From Bacillota bacterium (lineage in GTDB: Bacteria > Bacillota > Clostridia > Acetivibrionales > DSM-1351), in NCBI GenBank assembly GCA_023443515.1, contig JAEZUC010000062.1, positions 1 to 31,561 on the forward strand: a DNA stretch of 31,561 nucleotides, in the 5' to 3' direction. The notes under the pieces are model-generated. The model was not told the origin of the DNA, did no database searches, and worked only from the letters and a program-made list of their open reading frames with translations. Made by a program: the position numbers and the translations under genes. Shown in pieces: positions 8,234-16,211 of the stretch. The number at the start of each line of letters is the position of its first letter. Within the stretch, counting starts at the first letter, position 1.

Positions 8234-9262
8234 TCAGTTTTCCAGAGGTAAGAATATTGAGAATGTGCTCCCTTTACCCGCTTGGGACTTTGCTTTTATA
8301 TACCCGTCCTGCATTGAAATTATCTCTCTTGTGAGATAAAGTCCTATTCCAACACCGTCTATCCCATTAGAGTTTTTTCCTCGGTAAAAACGCTTGAACA
8401 CGTCATTCACTTCATTTTCTTCAAACCCTGTACCATTATCCTCTATGTCGATTCTGGCAAATAATTCGTATTTATGTACTTGTAGCCTTATCTTTCCGGA
8501 TTCCTTCGAGTATTTTACGGAATTATCCAGAATATTAGTTATAGCCTCCGATGTCCATCTCAAGTCTATTAACAGTTTAACGTCTTTTTCAGAAGGAATA
8601 AATTCTATGTCTATATTCTTTTTTAATGCTTTTTGATATATCTGTTTTAAGGATGTCAGCAGCACATCATTCAAGCTGTTTACTTCACGGTTCAGCTGGA
8701 TGATACCACTCTCTAGCCTGGACATTTTTATCATACTTTCCATCAGCCAATTGAGCTTGTCCAATTGATTATCAATGTTTTTCAGGTATTCACTTCTCAT
8801 TGCCTGATTAATATCTTCGTCCATTATCAATGATACATATATTTTTAGGTTTGCAAGGGGGGTTTTTAGCTGGTGGGATATGTCAGAAATCAGAGATTTT
8901 ATTTCATTTTTTTCATTACGTAGCTTTATATTCTGCGATTTTAGTATCCCCGCAAGCTTCAGTACCTGTGATTGTAATTTTGACAGCAAATCATCATTAA
9001 GCACTGAAAATACTTCTGTTTCCCTCATGTCTACAAGTGATGCTACCATGTCGGAAAGCCGGAGTATTACACTTTGCATGTATCTGTGAAGCAATATTAT
9101 AAGTGCTGTAATCAAGACAGATAATATTACTGTAAATATGACACAGAAAATCACCGCCTGAATGTTTTTTGCAACCAGCAGTTGATATATCGTAAAACTA
9201 ACGCAAATACCATAAATTGCAACAATCAAAGCGACTTCTATTTTATTTATCCCCTTCATCAC
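8234..9262 (-). CDS. Sensor histidine kinase of an ABC-transporter-linked two-component system
   Basis: This 342-residue membrane kinase has two transmembrane helices close together (about 10-30 and 36-58) with almost no extracellular loop. This resembles intramembrane-sensing kinases that take their signal from a partner ABC transporter. It then has a linker, a HisKA domain with the phospho-accepting His130 (SDISHQLKTP), and a HATPase domain with N box NILDNSVKYS, G1 DNGTGF and G2 GVGIGLYL. It would phosphorylate the response regulator encoded just upstream. The GTG at 9262 overlaps the regulator stop codon; the adjacent ATG at 9259 is equally possible. GGAGGAG is 8 nt from the GTG. It is last in a four-gene operon. 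Confidence 0.9.
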   Translation of the reverse strand: MMKGINKIEVALIVAIYGICVSFTIYQLLVAKNIQAVIFCVIFTVILSVLITALIILLHRYMQSVILRLSDMVASLVDMRETEVFSVLNDDLLSKLQSQVLKLAGILKSQNIKLRNEKNEIKSLISDISHQLKTPLANLKIYVSLIMDEDINQAMRSEYLKNIDNQLDKLNWLMESMIKMSRLESGIIQLNREVNSLNDVLLTSLKQIYQKALKKNIDIEFIPSEKDVKLLIDLRWTSEAITNILDNSVKYSKESGKIRLQVHKYELFARIDIEDNGTGFEENEVNDVFKRFYRGKNSNGIDGVGIGLYLTREIISMQDGYIKAKSQAGKGSTFSIFLPLEN

Positions 9263-9945
9263 CTGCCGGACTCCTCCCCCCAGGTATAACCTATCCCAAA
9301 AACAGTCCGTATGTATTTAGGATTTTTAGGGTCATCCTCAATTTTTTGACGAAGTCTCCTCATATTAACACTTACGGCGTTCTCATCAACAAAAGCTTCG
9401 TCAGTGTCCCATAGTCTCTGAAGAATAATGTCCCTGGTCAGTACCTGCCCACTGTTTTGAGTAAGAAGTGCCAGCAATTTGTACTCAGTAGCAGTCAGTT
9501 TTAGTGATACTTCACCCTTTGAAACCAGCATTTTCTTATAATTTACTGCTATTACACCTGAGCGAAAAGTGCTTTCGTCTTCAGTTCTGATCCGTCTGAG
9601 TACTGCTTGAATACGCCGATTCATCACTTCCAGAGAGAAGGGCTTTGCAATATAGTCATCACAGCCACTCATAAAACCATTAACAATATCCTGTTCCGTG
9701 TCATTTGCCGTGATAAATATAATGGGAATGTCGGATTTCTTACGAATTTCTTTGCAAAGTTCAAGACCGCTTCTATCAGGAAGATTTATATCCAGAAGTA
9801 TTAATTCAAAGCTGTTATTCAAGAACATACAAAATGCTTCATGGTAGGAATAACCTGATTGAACCGTATGTGAATGCTTTTTTAGTGCAATTGCTATCCC
9901 TTCATTAAGAAGCTTATCATCTTCTACAATAAGTATTCTGGCCAT
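9259..9945 (-). CDS. OmpR/PhoB-family response regulator
   Basis: This 228-residue DNA-binding regulator has a receiver domain (1-~118) with acidic pocket VEDD, phospho-acceptor Asp52 (LLDINLPD), switch Thr in FITAND and Lys in IAKPFS. A C-terminal winged-helix trans_reg_C domain follows (LTATEYKLLALL through RTVFGIGYTW). It pairs with the kinase whose start overlaps its stop. It presumably activates the ABC transporter operon it belongs to. An inverted repeat upstream of the ATPase gene (13185-13230) is a candidate target, unproven. The ATG has AGAGG upstream. Confidence 0.92.
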   Translation of the reverse strand: MARILIVEDDKLLNEGIAIALKKHSHTVQSGYSYHEAFCMFLNNSFELILLDINLPDRSGLELCKEIRKKSDIPIIFITANDTEQDIVNGFMSGCDDYIAKPFSLEVMNRRIQAVLRRIRTEDESTFRSGVIAVNYKKMLVSKGEVSLKLTATEYKLLALLTQNSGQVLTRDIILQRLWDTDEAFVDENAVSVNMRRLRQKIEDDPKNPKYIRTVFGIGYTWGEESGR

Positions 9946-9993
9946 ATTACCTCTTAGAAAGAACTTTATTTCGTTGCATATATTTATTTTATC

Positions 9994-12489
9994 CTAACCT
10001 TCAACACTTCTCAACCTCTCCGTAACTGTATCTTTTGAAGTTGAAACGTATGCTACCACCGGTACTAAAATACAAACTGCAAAAACAATAACTACAGATA
10101 TAACCATTGGAATTGTAGGGAAGGTAAAAATTGCATAATCAGCCTGCTTCTTGAATAAGTCGAATATCCATATATTTAGTACGGCTCCCAAAGTAGCCAC
10201 TAGTCCACATGTAATGATGGCGTAAGTGAGTCCTTCCAGGGACAGCATACGTTTCACCTGTTTTGGAGTCATACCGATGCTTTCTAAAACGGCAAACTCA
10301 TGGCGTCTTGTGTTTACTCCTGTCACCATAACGTTCACGAAATTTAAAATACCTATAAGTGCCAATATCAAGGAAATTCCACCGCCCAGAATATACAGCA
10401 TTGTTTTTGAACTTTTAAATTGTTCCAGGGTCTCCAGCCTTGAATCAATTGATATTTCATTATCATTTACTGTCATTTCCCTTAGCTTTTTCAATATATG
10501 TGCCTCTTTGTCCTCTGTTGCATTCATTGTTATGGTACAGAATACAGGATCATTAAATAGCTTTTTCATGTAGTCATTGCTTATATAAATAAGGGGCGCC
10601 GGCCCCATACCTCCGTTAAATGCTGTTCTTTCAGGCAAAAATCCTCCCAGCTTGAGGGAATACTCTTTTTCATCAGCTGTAAAAACAATATCGGAATCCA
10701 CTTTAAAAAGCTTTGGATTATTTGTTGAAAATAAAGCTATTCGGCCTGCTTCAAAAGCTTCCACATCAATAGGTGCTTCAAGTGATTTATTAAGTTTCTC
10801 TATATATTCCGTGTCAAGTCCTACCAGATTTGACCAGAAAAAGCTTGGGTTATTCTTCATCCCCTCCTTTGTGGGCATTTGTACTTTAAACCTTTTCGCA
10901 AATTCTTCAAGATGTTTCTTATATAGGTTTTCATCGTATTTGAGAGTAACTATCTTTTGAGATACCTTTCTTAATTCTGTTATTCCTTCTATGGTTTTAA
11001 GTGTTGATATAAAATCATTATCAAACTTCTGCTTTATTCCTGTACCATTTTGATAAAATGTATTATTACTTAGTGTAAAATCATTTTCCATATAGCTGTT
11101 TACATAATTTTCAATATCCATGCTAAGCACAAGTGTGTTTACCAGCATAAAGGTCGTTATTCCCATAAACAGAGATAAAAATACAACTGCTGCCCTTCGT
11201 CTGTTTCGAAATACATTTCTGAATGCCATTTTCTGTACCTTATCGCCCGTTGAGCTTTTTTTGATTTTACGGGATACAGCACTTCCGGTATATCTGACCG
11301 CCTCAATCGGTGAAATTGAAGCTGCCATTCCGGCGGGTTTTATACTGCTGATAAGTGTAGTTACAAGTGAAAAAACCACTGCTCCAATATATATGAGAGG
11401 ACTGAAGGATATTTTTATACCTGTATCTATTGATGCCCCGCTTAATGCAAACGGTACGGCGACAAAGGAAACTGCTGTCCCCATAGCAAGTCCCAGTGGT
11501 ACTCCCAAGAAAGTCAGTCTCATTGCCTGCCCCGTTACTATTCTTTTTATCTGTCTTGGAGTAGTACCAACTGTTTTTAATAACCCATAAAAGCGTACGT
11601 CCTTTGCTACCGATATATATAGAACATTATATATCAGCAGATAACTGCTGAGCATTATAAACAGTATAAGTCCTGACAGACCTATTATTGTTGAGAGCCT
11701 GTCTCCATTGACTGTTTCATAAAGTGGAACCATTTTCCACTCTTGTTTTTTTGATACAACAACCTCCCCACTAAGTTTATCTAATTGATCCCCGATATTC
11801 TTATCACTTTTGAAATGTACAGATGCAGTACCTGAATTCTCAGGAGTAATTCCCTTACTATCAACAAAAGCTTTTGAGACGTATATGTTTCCCACATTTC
11901 CCGAACGCAAATTTGAGTATTCCGTGTAATATGCCGAAAGTTTAAAGTTTTCACTTGGGGCTTCAGACTCGGAACCGCCGGCCTTTCCATATTTAATTGG
12001 TATATCCATTCCTATTTCAGGTTTGGTTATACCCATTCTTTTAAGAATCCATTCAGGAATCATTATCTCATTATATGCCTGAGGGTATCTTCCCTTAATA
12101 TTGCTCATGGCAGGAACTCTGAGTTTTTCCCATTCTGTCTTATCAAACCAGAACAACGACAGAGACAAATTACCCATGTCAGGAGTTTCTATTATATCTC
12201 CGGCATGTGCCATTAAACCTACATCTTCAATATAATCTAACGATTTGAGCTTTTTTACCTGTTCCTCCGTGGGAAAAGTTAATCCCCCATGCTCTATTGT
12301 TCCCATAGTTCTTATTTTCTGCAATTGAATGGACTCTGTCCCACTTATTCCTATACTAAAGATGGTTGACAGAAGTAACGCTGTTAATGCTATTGCAATA
12401 ATAACAAATATATTTCTAATTTTGTTTGCTTTTATAGTCCGTACAGTCAATTTTTTTATTACAAGCCTATTATCGGTGGGAAACATCAT
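9994..12489 (-). CDS. ABC transporter permease with two FtsX domains
   Basis: This 831-residue membrane protein has the layout TM1 (about 25-48), a large extracytoplasmic domain (~50-250), three TM helices forming the first FtsX unit (~265-400), another TM (~435-455), a second large extracytoplasmic domain (~460-710) and three final TM helices (~715-820). The C-terminal FtsX signature reads RRHEFAVLESIGMTPKQVKR; the first unit has the parallel FYGLLKTVGTTPRQIKR. Such MacB/FtsX-type permeases act by mechanotransmission rather than classic transport, moving or sensing peptides and lipoproteins at the outer face. Two ATGs occur in a row and the first overlaps the ATPase stop, so the two are translationally coupled. 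It is longer than BceB (about 650), so I do not call it BceB. Confidence 0.88.
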   Translation of the reverse strand: MMFPTDNRLVIKKLTVRTIKANKIRNIFVIIAIALTALLLSTIFSIGISGTESIQLQKIRTMGTIEHGGLTFPTEEQVKKLKSLDYIEDVGLMAHAGDIIETPDMGNLSLSLFWFDKTEWEKLRVPAMSNIKGRYPQAYNEIMIPEWILKRMGITKPEIGMDIPIKYGKAGGSESEAPSENFKLSAYYTEYSNLRSGNVGNIYVSKAFVDSKGITPENSGTASVHFKSDKNIGDQLDKLSGEVVVSKKQEWKMVPLYETVNGDRLSTIIGLSGLILFIMLSSYLLIYNVLYISVAKDVRFYGLLKTVGTTPRQIKRIVTGQAMRLTFLGVPLGLAMGTAVSFVAVPFALSGASIDTGIKISFSPLIYIGAVVFSLVTTLISSIKPAGMAASISPIEAVRYTGSAVSRKIKKSSTGDKVQKMAFRNVFRNRRRAAVVFLSLFMGITTFMLVNTLVLSMDIENYVNSYMENDFTLSNNTFYQNGTGIKQKFDNDFISTLKTIEGITELRKVSQKIVTLKYDENLYKKHLEEFAKRFKVQMPTKEGMKNNPSFFWSNLVGLDTEYIEKLNKSLEAPIDVEAFEAGRIALFSTNNPKLFKVDSDIVFTADEKEYSLKLGGFLPERTAFNGGMGPAPLIYISNDYMKKLFNDPVFCTITMNATEDKEAHILKKLREMTVNDNEISIDSRLETLEQFKSSKTMLYILGGGISLILALIGILNFVNVMVTGVNTRRHEFAVLESIGMTPKQVKRMLSLEGLTYAIITCGLVATLGAVLNIWIFDLFKKQADYAIFTFPTIPMVISVVIVFAVCILVPVVAYVSTSKDTVTERLRSVEG

Positions 12490-13163
12490 TTGCCCTCACC
12501 TCCGACTATTTTACCGTCCTCAATGTGGATAACCCTGTCTGCCAGCTGGGCAATTTCTTCATTATGTGTAATCATAACAATTGTCTGATGGAATCTTTTG
12601 CTGGTCATTTTAAGTAAACCTACTACCTCCAGCCCCGTTCTGCTGTCAAGGTTGCCTGTTGGCTCATCTGCAAGAACTATGGCTGGTTTTGTTGCAAGAG
12701 CCCTTGCTATGGCTACCCTTTGCTGCTGACCTCCCGAAAGATTGTTTGGAAGGTTTGTAAGCTTGCCACCGAGGCCAAGGGTTTTAATTATATCTTCTAT
12801 AAAGGCTTTATCAATTGTTCCCCCATCCAGTTCAACAGGGAGAGTGATGTTTTCATAAACATTCAGTATCGGCACCAGATTGTAATTCTGAAAAATAAAA
12901 CCGATATTCCTTCTGCGAAAAACGGTTTTCTGCTCATCATTCATGTCAAAAATTAGCTTACCTGCCACCGTTACTTTACCCTCCGTTGCTTTGTCAAGCC
13001 CACCAAGCATATGTAAAAGCGTTGATTTTCCACTTCCGGACGTTCCTACAATCGCTGCAAACTCTCCTTCCATGATTTCCATATTTATACCGTCAAGAGC
13101 CTTTACAAGGTTTTCACCCTTGCCATAGTATTTTTTTAATCCCTCTGTTTTCAATATACTCAT
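12486..13163 (-). CDS. ABC transporter ATP-binding protein (MacB/LolD/BceA type)
   Basis: This 225-residue cytoplasmic ATPase powers the FtsX permease encoded next. Motifs in order are Walker A GTSGSGKSTLL, Q-loop FIFQNYNLVP, signature LSGGQQQRVAIARAL, Walker B IVLADEPTGNLDS and switch His in VMITHNEE. GNLDS and QNYNLVP place it in the MacB/LolD/BceA subfamily. It is the first gene of the operon ATPase-permease-regulator-kinase, with coupled or near-coupled junctions. The ATG at 13163 follows GGAGATGATT. A hairpin with a following T-run lies just upstream (13185-13230). Confidence 0.92.
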   Translation of the reverse strand: MSILKTEGLKKYYGKGENLVKALDGINMEIMEGEFAAIVGTSGSGKSTLLHMLGGLDKATEGKVTVAGKLIFDMNDEQKTVFRRRNIGFIFQNYNLVPILNVYENITLPVELDGGTIDKAFIEDIIKTLGLGGKLTNLPNNLSGGQQQRVAIARALATKPAIVLADEPTGNLDSRTGLEVVGLLKMTSKRFHQTIVMITHNEEIAQLADRVIHIEDGKIVGGEGK

Positions 13164-13184
13164 ATAATCATCTCCAAACTAAAA

Positions 13185-13230
13185 AATTCAAGCTATAAAC
13201 TAATCAATCAGATAGTCTATAGCTTGAATT
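13185..13230 (-). terminator. Terminator or attenuator between the vor/kor cluster and the ABC operon
   Basis: Two perfect 13-nt arms (AATTCAAGCTATA at 13185-13197 and its complement at 13218-13230) flank a 20-nt loop. On the minus strand the second arm runs into six T residues, as in a Rho-independent terminator. This would end the 2-oxoacid oxidoreductase transcript 52 nt past its stop. A TATAAT (13228-13233, minus) overlaps the outer arm, so the repeat could instead be an operator or attenuator of the ABC operon 22 nt downstream. Confidence 0.6.
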
Positions 13231-13281
13231 ATAAAGCACACTTCTTACAATCTTGTGACAAAGTTTTATTTTGTTATACTC

Positions 13282-13815
13282 TTAATAATCATGTCCCATA
13301 TCAAGAGCTTTCATTTCATCAGGAATCATATGATGTTTCTTTGGAGGAAGAACTTTTTTCAAAGCAGCTTCAAAGCTTTCCTTTGAAACAATTCCCGTTT
13401 TAGCTAAAAGTTTTCCCAGAATAACTATATTGGCATATGTAAGATTGCCCATATCAGAGGCCATCTGTGTTGCAGGAACACCTGCAAAATCTATGTCTGT
13501 TCTCTTAGGTTTAGCTTCTACCAAAGAGCTGTCAGATATTATCAATCCGCCGCTTACTACTGATTTTTCGAACTTTTCCAGTGATGGTCCGTTCATTACT
13601 ACCAGTACATTTGCTGTATCCAATATTGGAGAACCTACCGGTTCGTCTGAAATAACAACACTGCAGTTTGCAGTACCGCCTCTCATTTCAGGTCCATATG
13701 ACGGCAACCAGGAAACATTTTTTCCTTCCAGCATTCCAGCATATGCTAACAGTCTTCCTGCGGATAATATACCTTGTCCTCCAAAACCTGCAATTATCAA
13801 TTCAAGCTGCTTCAT
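13282..13815 (-). CDS. 2-oxoacid:ferredoxin oxidoreductase, gamma subunit
   Basis: This is the 177-residue gamma subunit of a four-subunit, CoA-acylating 2-oxoacid:ferredoxin oxidoreductase. The family signature is the N-terminal GFGGQGILSAGRLLA, followed by SYGPEMRGGTANCSV, which is nearly invariant in gamma subunits of the KorC/VorA/PorC type. The subunit bridges the alpha/beta catalytic core. The ATG at 13815 follows GGAGG by 8 nt, and the gene starts 3 nt after the beta-subunit stop, so the pair is tightly coupled. It is the last gene of the cluster. Substrate (2-oxoglutarate, branched-chain 2-oxoacids or pyruvate) cannot be decided from this subunit. Confidence 0.9.
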   Translation of the reverse strand: MKQLELIIAGFGGQGILSAGRLLAYAGMLEGKNVSWLPSYGPEMRGGTANCSVVISDEPVGSPILDTANVLVVMNGPSLEKFEKSVVSGGLIISDSSLVEAKPKRTDIDFAGVPATQMASDMGNLTYANIVILGKLLAKTGIVSKESFEAALKKVLPPKKHHMIPDEMKALDMGHDY

Positions 13816-13818
13816 ATT

Positions 13819-14565
13819 CTACACCTCCAAGTCCTTTCCTTTGAAATTGCCCAAAGGATAGAAGGGCAGCATGTTGCTTTCCAGCCACTTTAGTGAATCA
13901 ACAGGATTCAATCCCCAGTTTGTAGGGCATGTTGACAAGACTTCAACAATTGAGAAGCCCTTATTTGCTTGTTGAACCCTGAAAGCCTTTTTAATGGCTT
14001 CCTTGGTATTTCTGATATTTTTAACATCGTGTACCGAGGTTCTTTCAACATACACAGCACCTTCCAATTGTGAAAGAAGCTCGCAAACCTTTATAGGGAA
14101 TCCGTGAATGTCAGGTTTTCTTCCAAATGGTGAAGTAGTTGTAACCTGATTCATAAGCGTTGTAGGAGCCATTTGACCTGACGTCATACCATATATTGCA
14201 TTATTTACAAATATAGTTGTAATTTTTTCTCCTCTTGTAGCAGCATGTATTATTTCAGCTGTTCCAATAGCAGCAAGGTCTCCGTCTCCTTGATAAGTAA
14301 ATACGTAGTTGTCAGGATGAACTCTTTTTACTCCGGTTGCCACAGCAGGTGCTCTACCATGAGCAGCCTGTACCATATCTACATGAAAATATTCATAATT
14401 ATTGTATGCACAACCTACTGGTGAAACTCCTATCGTAGTACCTTCTATTTCTAACTCGTCAATTACTTCAGCTATTATCCTGTGAATAACACCGTGTGTA
14501 CAACCCGGACAATAGTGAAGAGATAAATCCTTTAAAGCATGTGGTTTTTTAAACACAGTTGCCAT
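13819..14565 (-). CDS. 2-oxoacid:ferredoxin oxidoreductase, beta (TPP-binding) subunit
   Basis: This 248-residue subunit binds thiamine diphosphate and carries out decarboxylation with the alpha subunit. CPGCTHG (near residue 19) and the TPP/Mg motif GDGDLAAIG followed some 30 residues later by VNNAIYGMTSGQ are visible. That is the standard KorB/VorC layout, with no fused 4Fe-4S domain. The start is an ATG with GGAGGGG upstream. It lies 21 nt downstream of the alpha gene and 3 nt upstream of the gamma gene, so it is part of one operon. Confidence 0.92.
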   Translation of the reverse strand: MATVFKKPHALKDLSLHYCPGCTHGVIHRIIAEVIDELEIEGTTIGVSPVGCAYNNYEYFHVDMVQAAHGRAPAVATGVKRVHPDNYVFTYQGDGDLAAIGTAEIIHAATRGEKITTIFVNNAIYGMTSGQMAPTTLMNQVTTTSPFGRKPDIHGFPIKVCELLSQLEGAVYVERTSVHDVKNIRNTKEAIKKAFRVQQANKGFSIVEVLSTCPTNWGLNPVDSLKWLESNMLPFYPLGNFKGKDLEV

Positions 14566-14586
14566 TTTTTCCCCTCCATCTGAATC

Positions 14587-15645
14587 TTATTTATTTAAGA
14601 TTTCCTTTATTTTATCAAGAACTTCTTTTTGGCTTGGAACCATACCACCCATACGTCCATAGAAATGAACCGGGCGTTTTCCGTTAACTGCAAGACGCAC
14701 ATCCTCAACCATTTGTCCTGCACTTAGTTCAACACTTAAAAATGCCTTTGGTGTTTCTGCATATTTTTCAAATTCAGCAGTCGGGAATGGCCACAATGAG
14801 ATAGGTCTTATTAATCCGACCTTTATACCTTCTTTTTCTGCCATTTTTATAACATTCTTTACAATTCTTGCTACAGTGCCGTATGCGGTTACAATTATAT
14901 CTGCATTTTCACAATTATATGATTCAACTCTTGTTTCATTTTCTTCAATCTTCTTATATTTTGCTTGAAGTTTCAGATTATGATTTTCAAGGATTTCCGG
15001 CTGGATATATATAGAGGTCACGTCATTACTTTCCCTCTCCATCTTTGTTCCTGTGCAGGCCCAATTTTTATCATCCTGGTAAATGTCTTCTTTATCCTTG
15101 AATTCAACAGCTTCCATCATCTGACCCAGCATGCCGTCACCCAATATTATGGTAAGTATTCTGTATTTATCAGATATGTTGAAAGCTTCTACTGTCAACT
15201 CGTACAGTTCTTGAACACTTGACGGAGCCAGAACTACATTTTTATAGTCTCCGTGTCCCCCGCCCTTTACTGATTGAAAATAATCACACTGTGCCGGGAG
15301 TATACCGCCAAGACCAGGACCGCAGCGAACTATATTTACCATTACTGCAGGAAGCTCTGCTCCAGCTATGTATGAAATACCCTCCTGCTTCAAGCTTACT
15401 CCAGGACTTGAAGATGATGTCAGAACACGTGCTCCTGCTGCTGCTGCACCATAAACCATATTGATTGCTGCAACCTCGCTCTCGGCCTGAACAAATGTAC
15501 CGTTTATTTTTGGCATTGCTTTTGCCATATAATGTGCTATTTCTGTCTGGGGTGTGATAGGGTATCCAAAATAATGCTTACAGCCGGCTCTTAAGGCAGC
15601 TTCTGCAATTACCTCATTACCCTTCATTAATAATTTTTCTGCCAT
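14587..15645 (-). CDS. vorB: 2-oxoacid:ferredoxin oxidoreductase, alpha subunit (VorB/KorA type)
   Basis: This 352-residue alpha subunit has the pyrimidine-binding domain of the pyruvate:ferredoxin oxidoreductase superfamily at the N-terminus (GNEVIAEAALRAGCKHYFGY, then YPITPQTEI, AESEVAAINMVYGAAAAGAR and TSSSSPGVSLKQEGISY) and the transketolase-C-like domain after residue ~240 (DIIVTAYGT, GLIRPISLWPFP). Its length and the RCGPGLGGILPAQCDYFQ segment match proteins usually called VorB, the 3-methyl-2-oxobutanoate enzyme of branched-chain amino acid metabolism. KorA paralogues are close, so the substrate is provisional. Start ATG at 15645 follows GGAGG by 6 nt. A 227-nt structured gap separates it from the ferredoxin gene upstream. 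Confidence 0.88.
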   Translation of the reverse strand: MAEKLLMKGNEVIAEAALRAGCKHYFGYPITPQTEIAHYMAKAMPKINGTFVQAESEVAAINMVYGAAAAGARVLTSSSSPGVSLKQEGISYIAGAELPAVMVNIVRCGPGLGGILPAQCDYFQSVKGGGHGDYKNVVLAPSSVQELYELTVEAFNISDKYRILTIILGDGMLGQMMEAVEFKDKEDIYQDDKNWACTGTKMERESNDVTSIYIQPEILENHNLKLQAKYKKIEENETRVESYNCENADIIVTAYGTVARIVKNVIKMAEKEGIKVGLIRPISLWPFPTAEFEKYAETPKAFLSVELSAGQMVEDVRLAVNGKRPVHFYGRMGGMVPSQKEVLDKIKEILNK

Positions 15646-15872
15646 ATTAAACCTCCATGAGCCATAAAAGTGGCTCCAATTTTGTTTTATTTTATACTTC
15701 CTTTATCAGATGTCAGTTTGGCTTGATAAAGGTGGCTAATCAGTCAAACCAAATTATGACTTTTTAGCTAAACTCATATTGCATGTGTCCGAACCAAATT
15801 TCCAAGCATGACACTTTTCCAGTTAATTTTATTATGTAATAACTTATTAGATGTGATTTTATTAAATAATTC
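15646..15872 (-). promoter_or_regulatory. Long structured gap inside the vor/kor cluster
   Basis: No coding sequence is seen in these 227 nt. Reading the minus strand, there is a hairpin CCTTTATCA/TGATAAAGG (9 bp, 15-nt loop; 15700-15732) and then GAGCCA/TGGCTC (6 bp; 15659-15676), which ends directly next to the GGAGG of the alpha-subunit gene. The other junctions in the cluster are 3 and 21 nt. The gap may hold a second promoter, an RNA processing site or a translational control element. No known riboswitch motif was recognised. Confidence 0.35.
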
Positions 15873-16079
15873 TTACTTCTCTACCTCTATAACGCAATCA
15901 GGACAAATTGTAGCACAGAATGCACATCCGATGCATTTATCCATTTCTTCAACTCCTGCAGGATGGAAACCTTTCTGATTTAATTTATCAGATTTCATTA
16001 TGACAATTTTTTTAGGACAAACTGTAACGCAAAGCTTACAACCTTTACATCTTTCCTCATGGAATATAACTTTTGCCAT
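15873..16079 (-). CDS. Two-cluster 4Fe-4S ferredoxin, delta subunit of 2-oxoacid:ferredoxin oxidoreductase
   Basis: This 68-residue ferredoxin-like protein has two CxxCxxCxxxCP motifs (CKGCKLCVTVCP and CIGCAFCATICP), each binding a 4Fe-4S cluster. Placed upstream of alpha, beta and gamma subunit genes, it fits the delta subunit that passes electrons from the catalytic core to external ferredoxin. The open frame reaches a TTG two codons further up, but GAGG is 8 nt from the ATG at 16079, so I start there. Confidence 0.88.
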   Translation of the reverse strand: MAKVIFHEERCKGCKLCVTVCPKKIVIMKSDKLNQKGFHPAGVEEMDKCIGCAFCATICPDCVIEVEK

Positions 16080-16211
16080 TATCAAAACCTCACTTTATTT
16101 TATTAACTTTATTACTTATGATTTTTTAGTAATTTAGAGAACTAAAACTATTGTTATATTATAAAACTCTTTGTATGCATTTGCAAGTTATGTGATCAAA
16201 AACTTCAATTT

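Noticed and set aside
10226..11590. Plus-strand frames of 102-156 codons within the permease gene
   Set aside because: Antisense to the FtsX permease, Ser/Phe/Ile-rich low-information sequence, no ribosome sites.
15752..15775. Seven-codon leader peptide (ATG to TAA, minus strand) in the vor/kor gap
   Set aside because: No ribosome site and no run of regulatory codons, so it is most likely chance.
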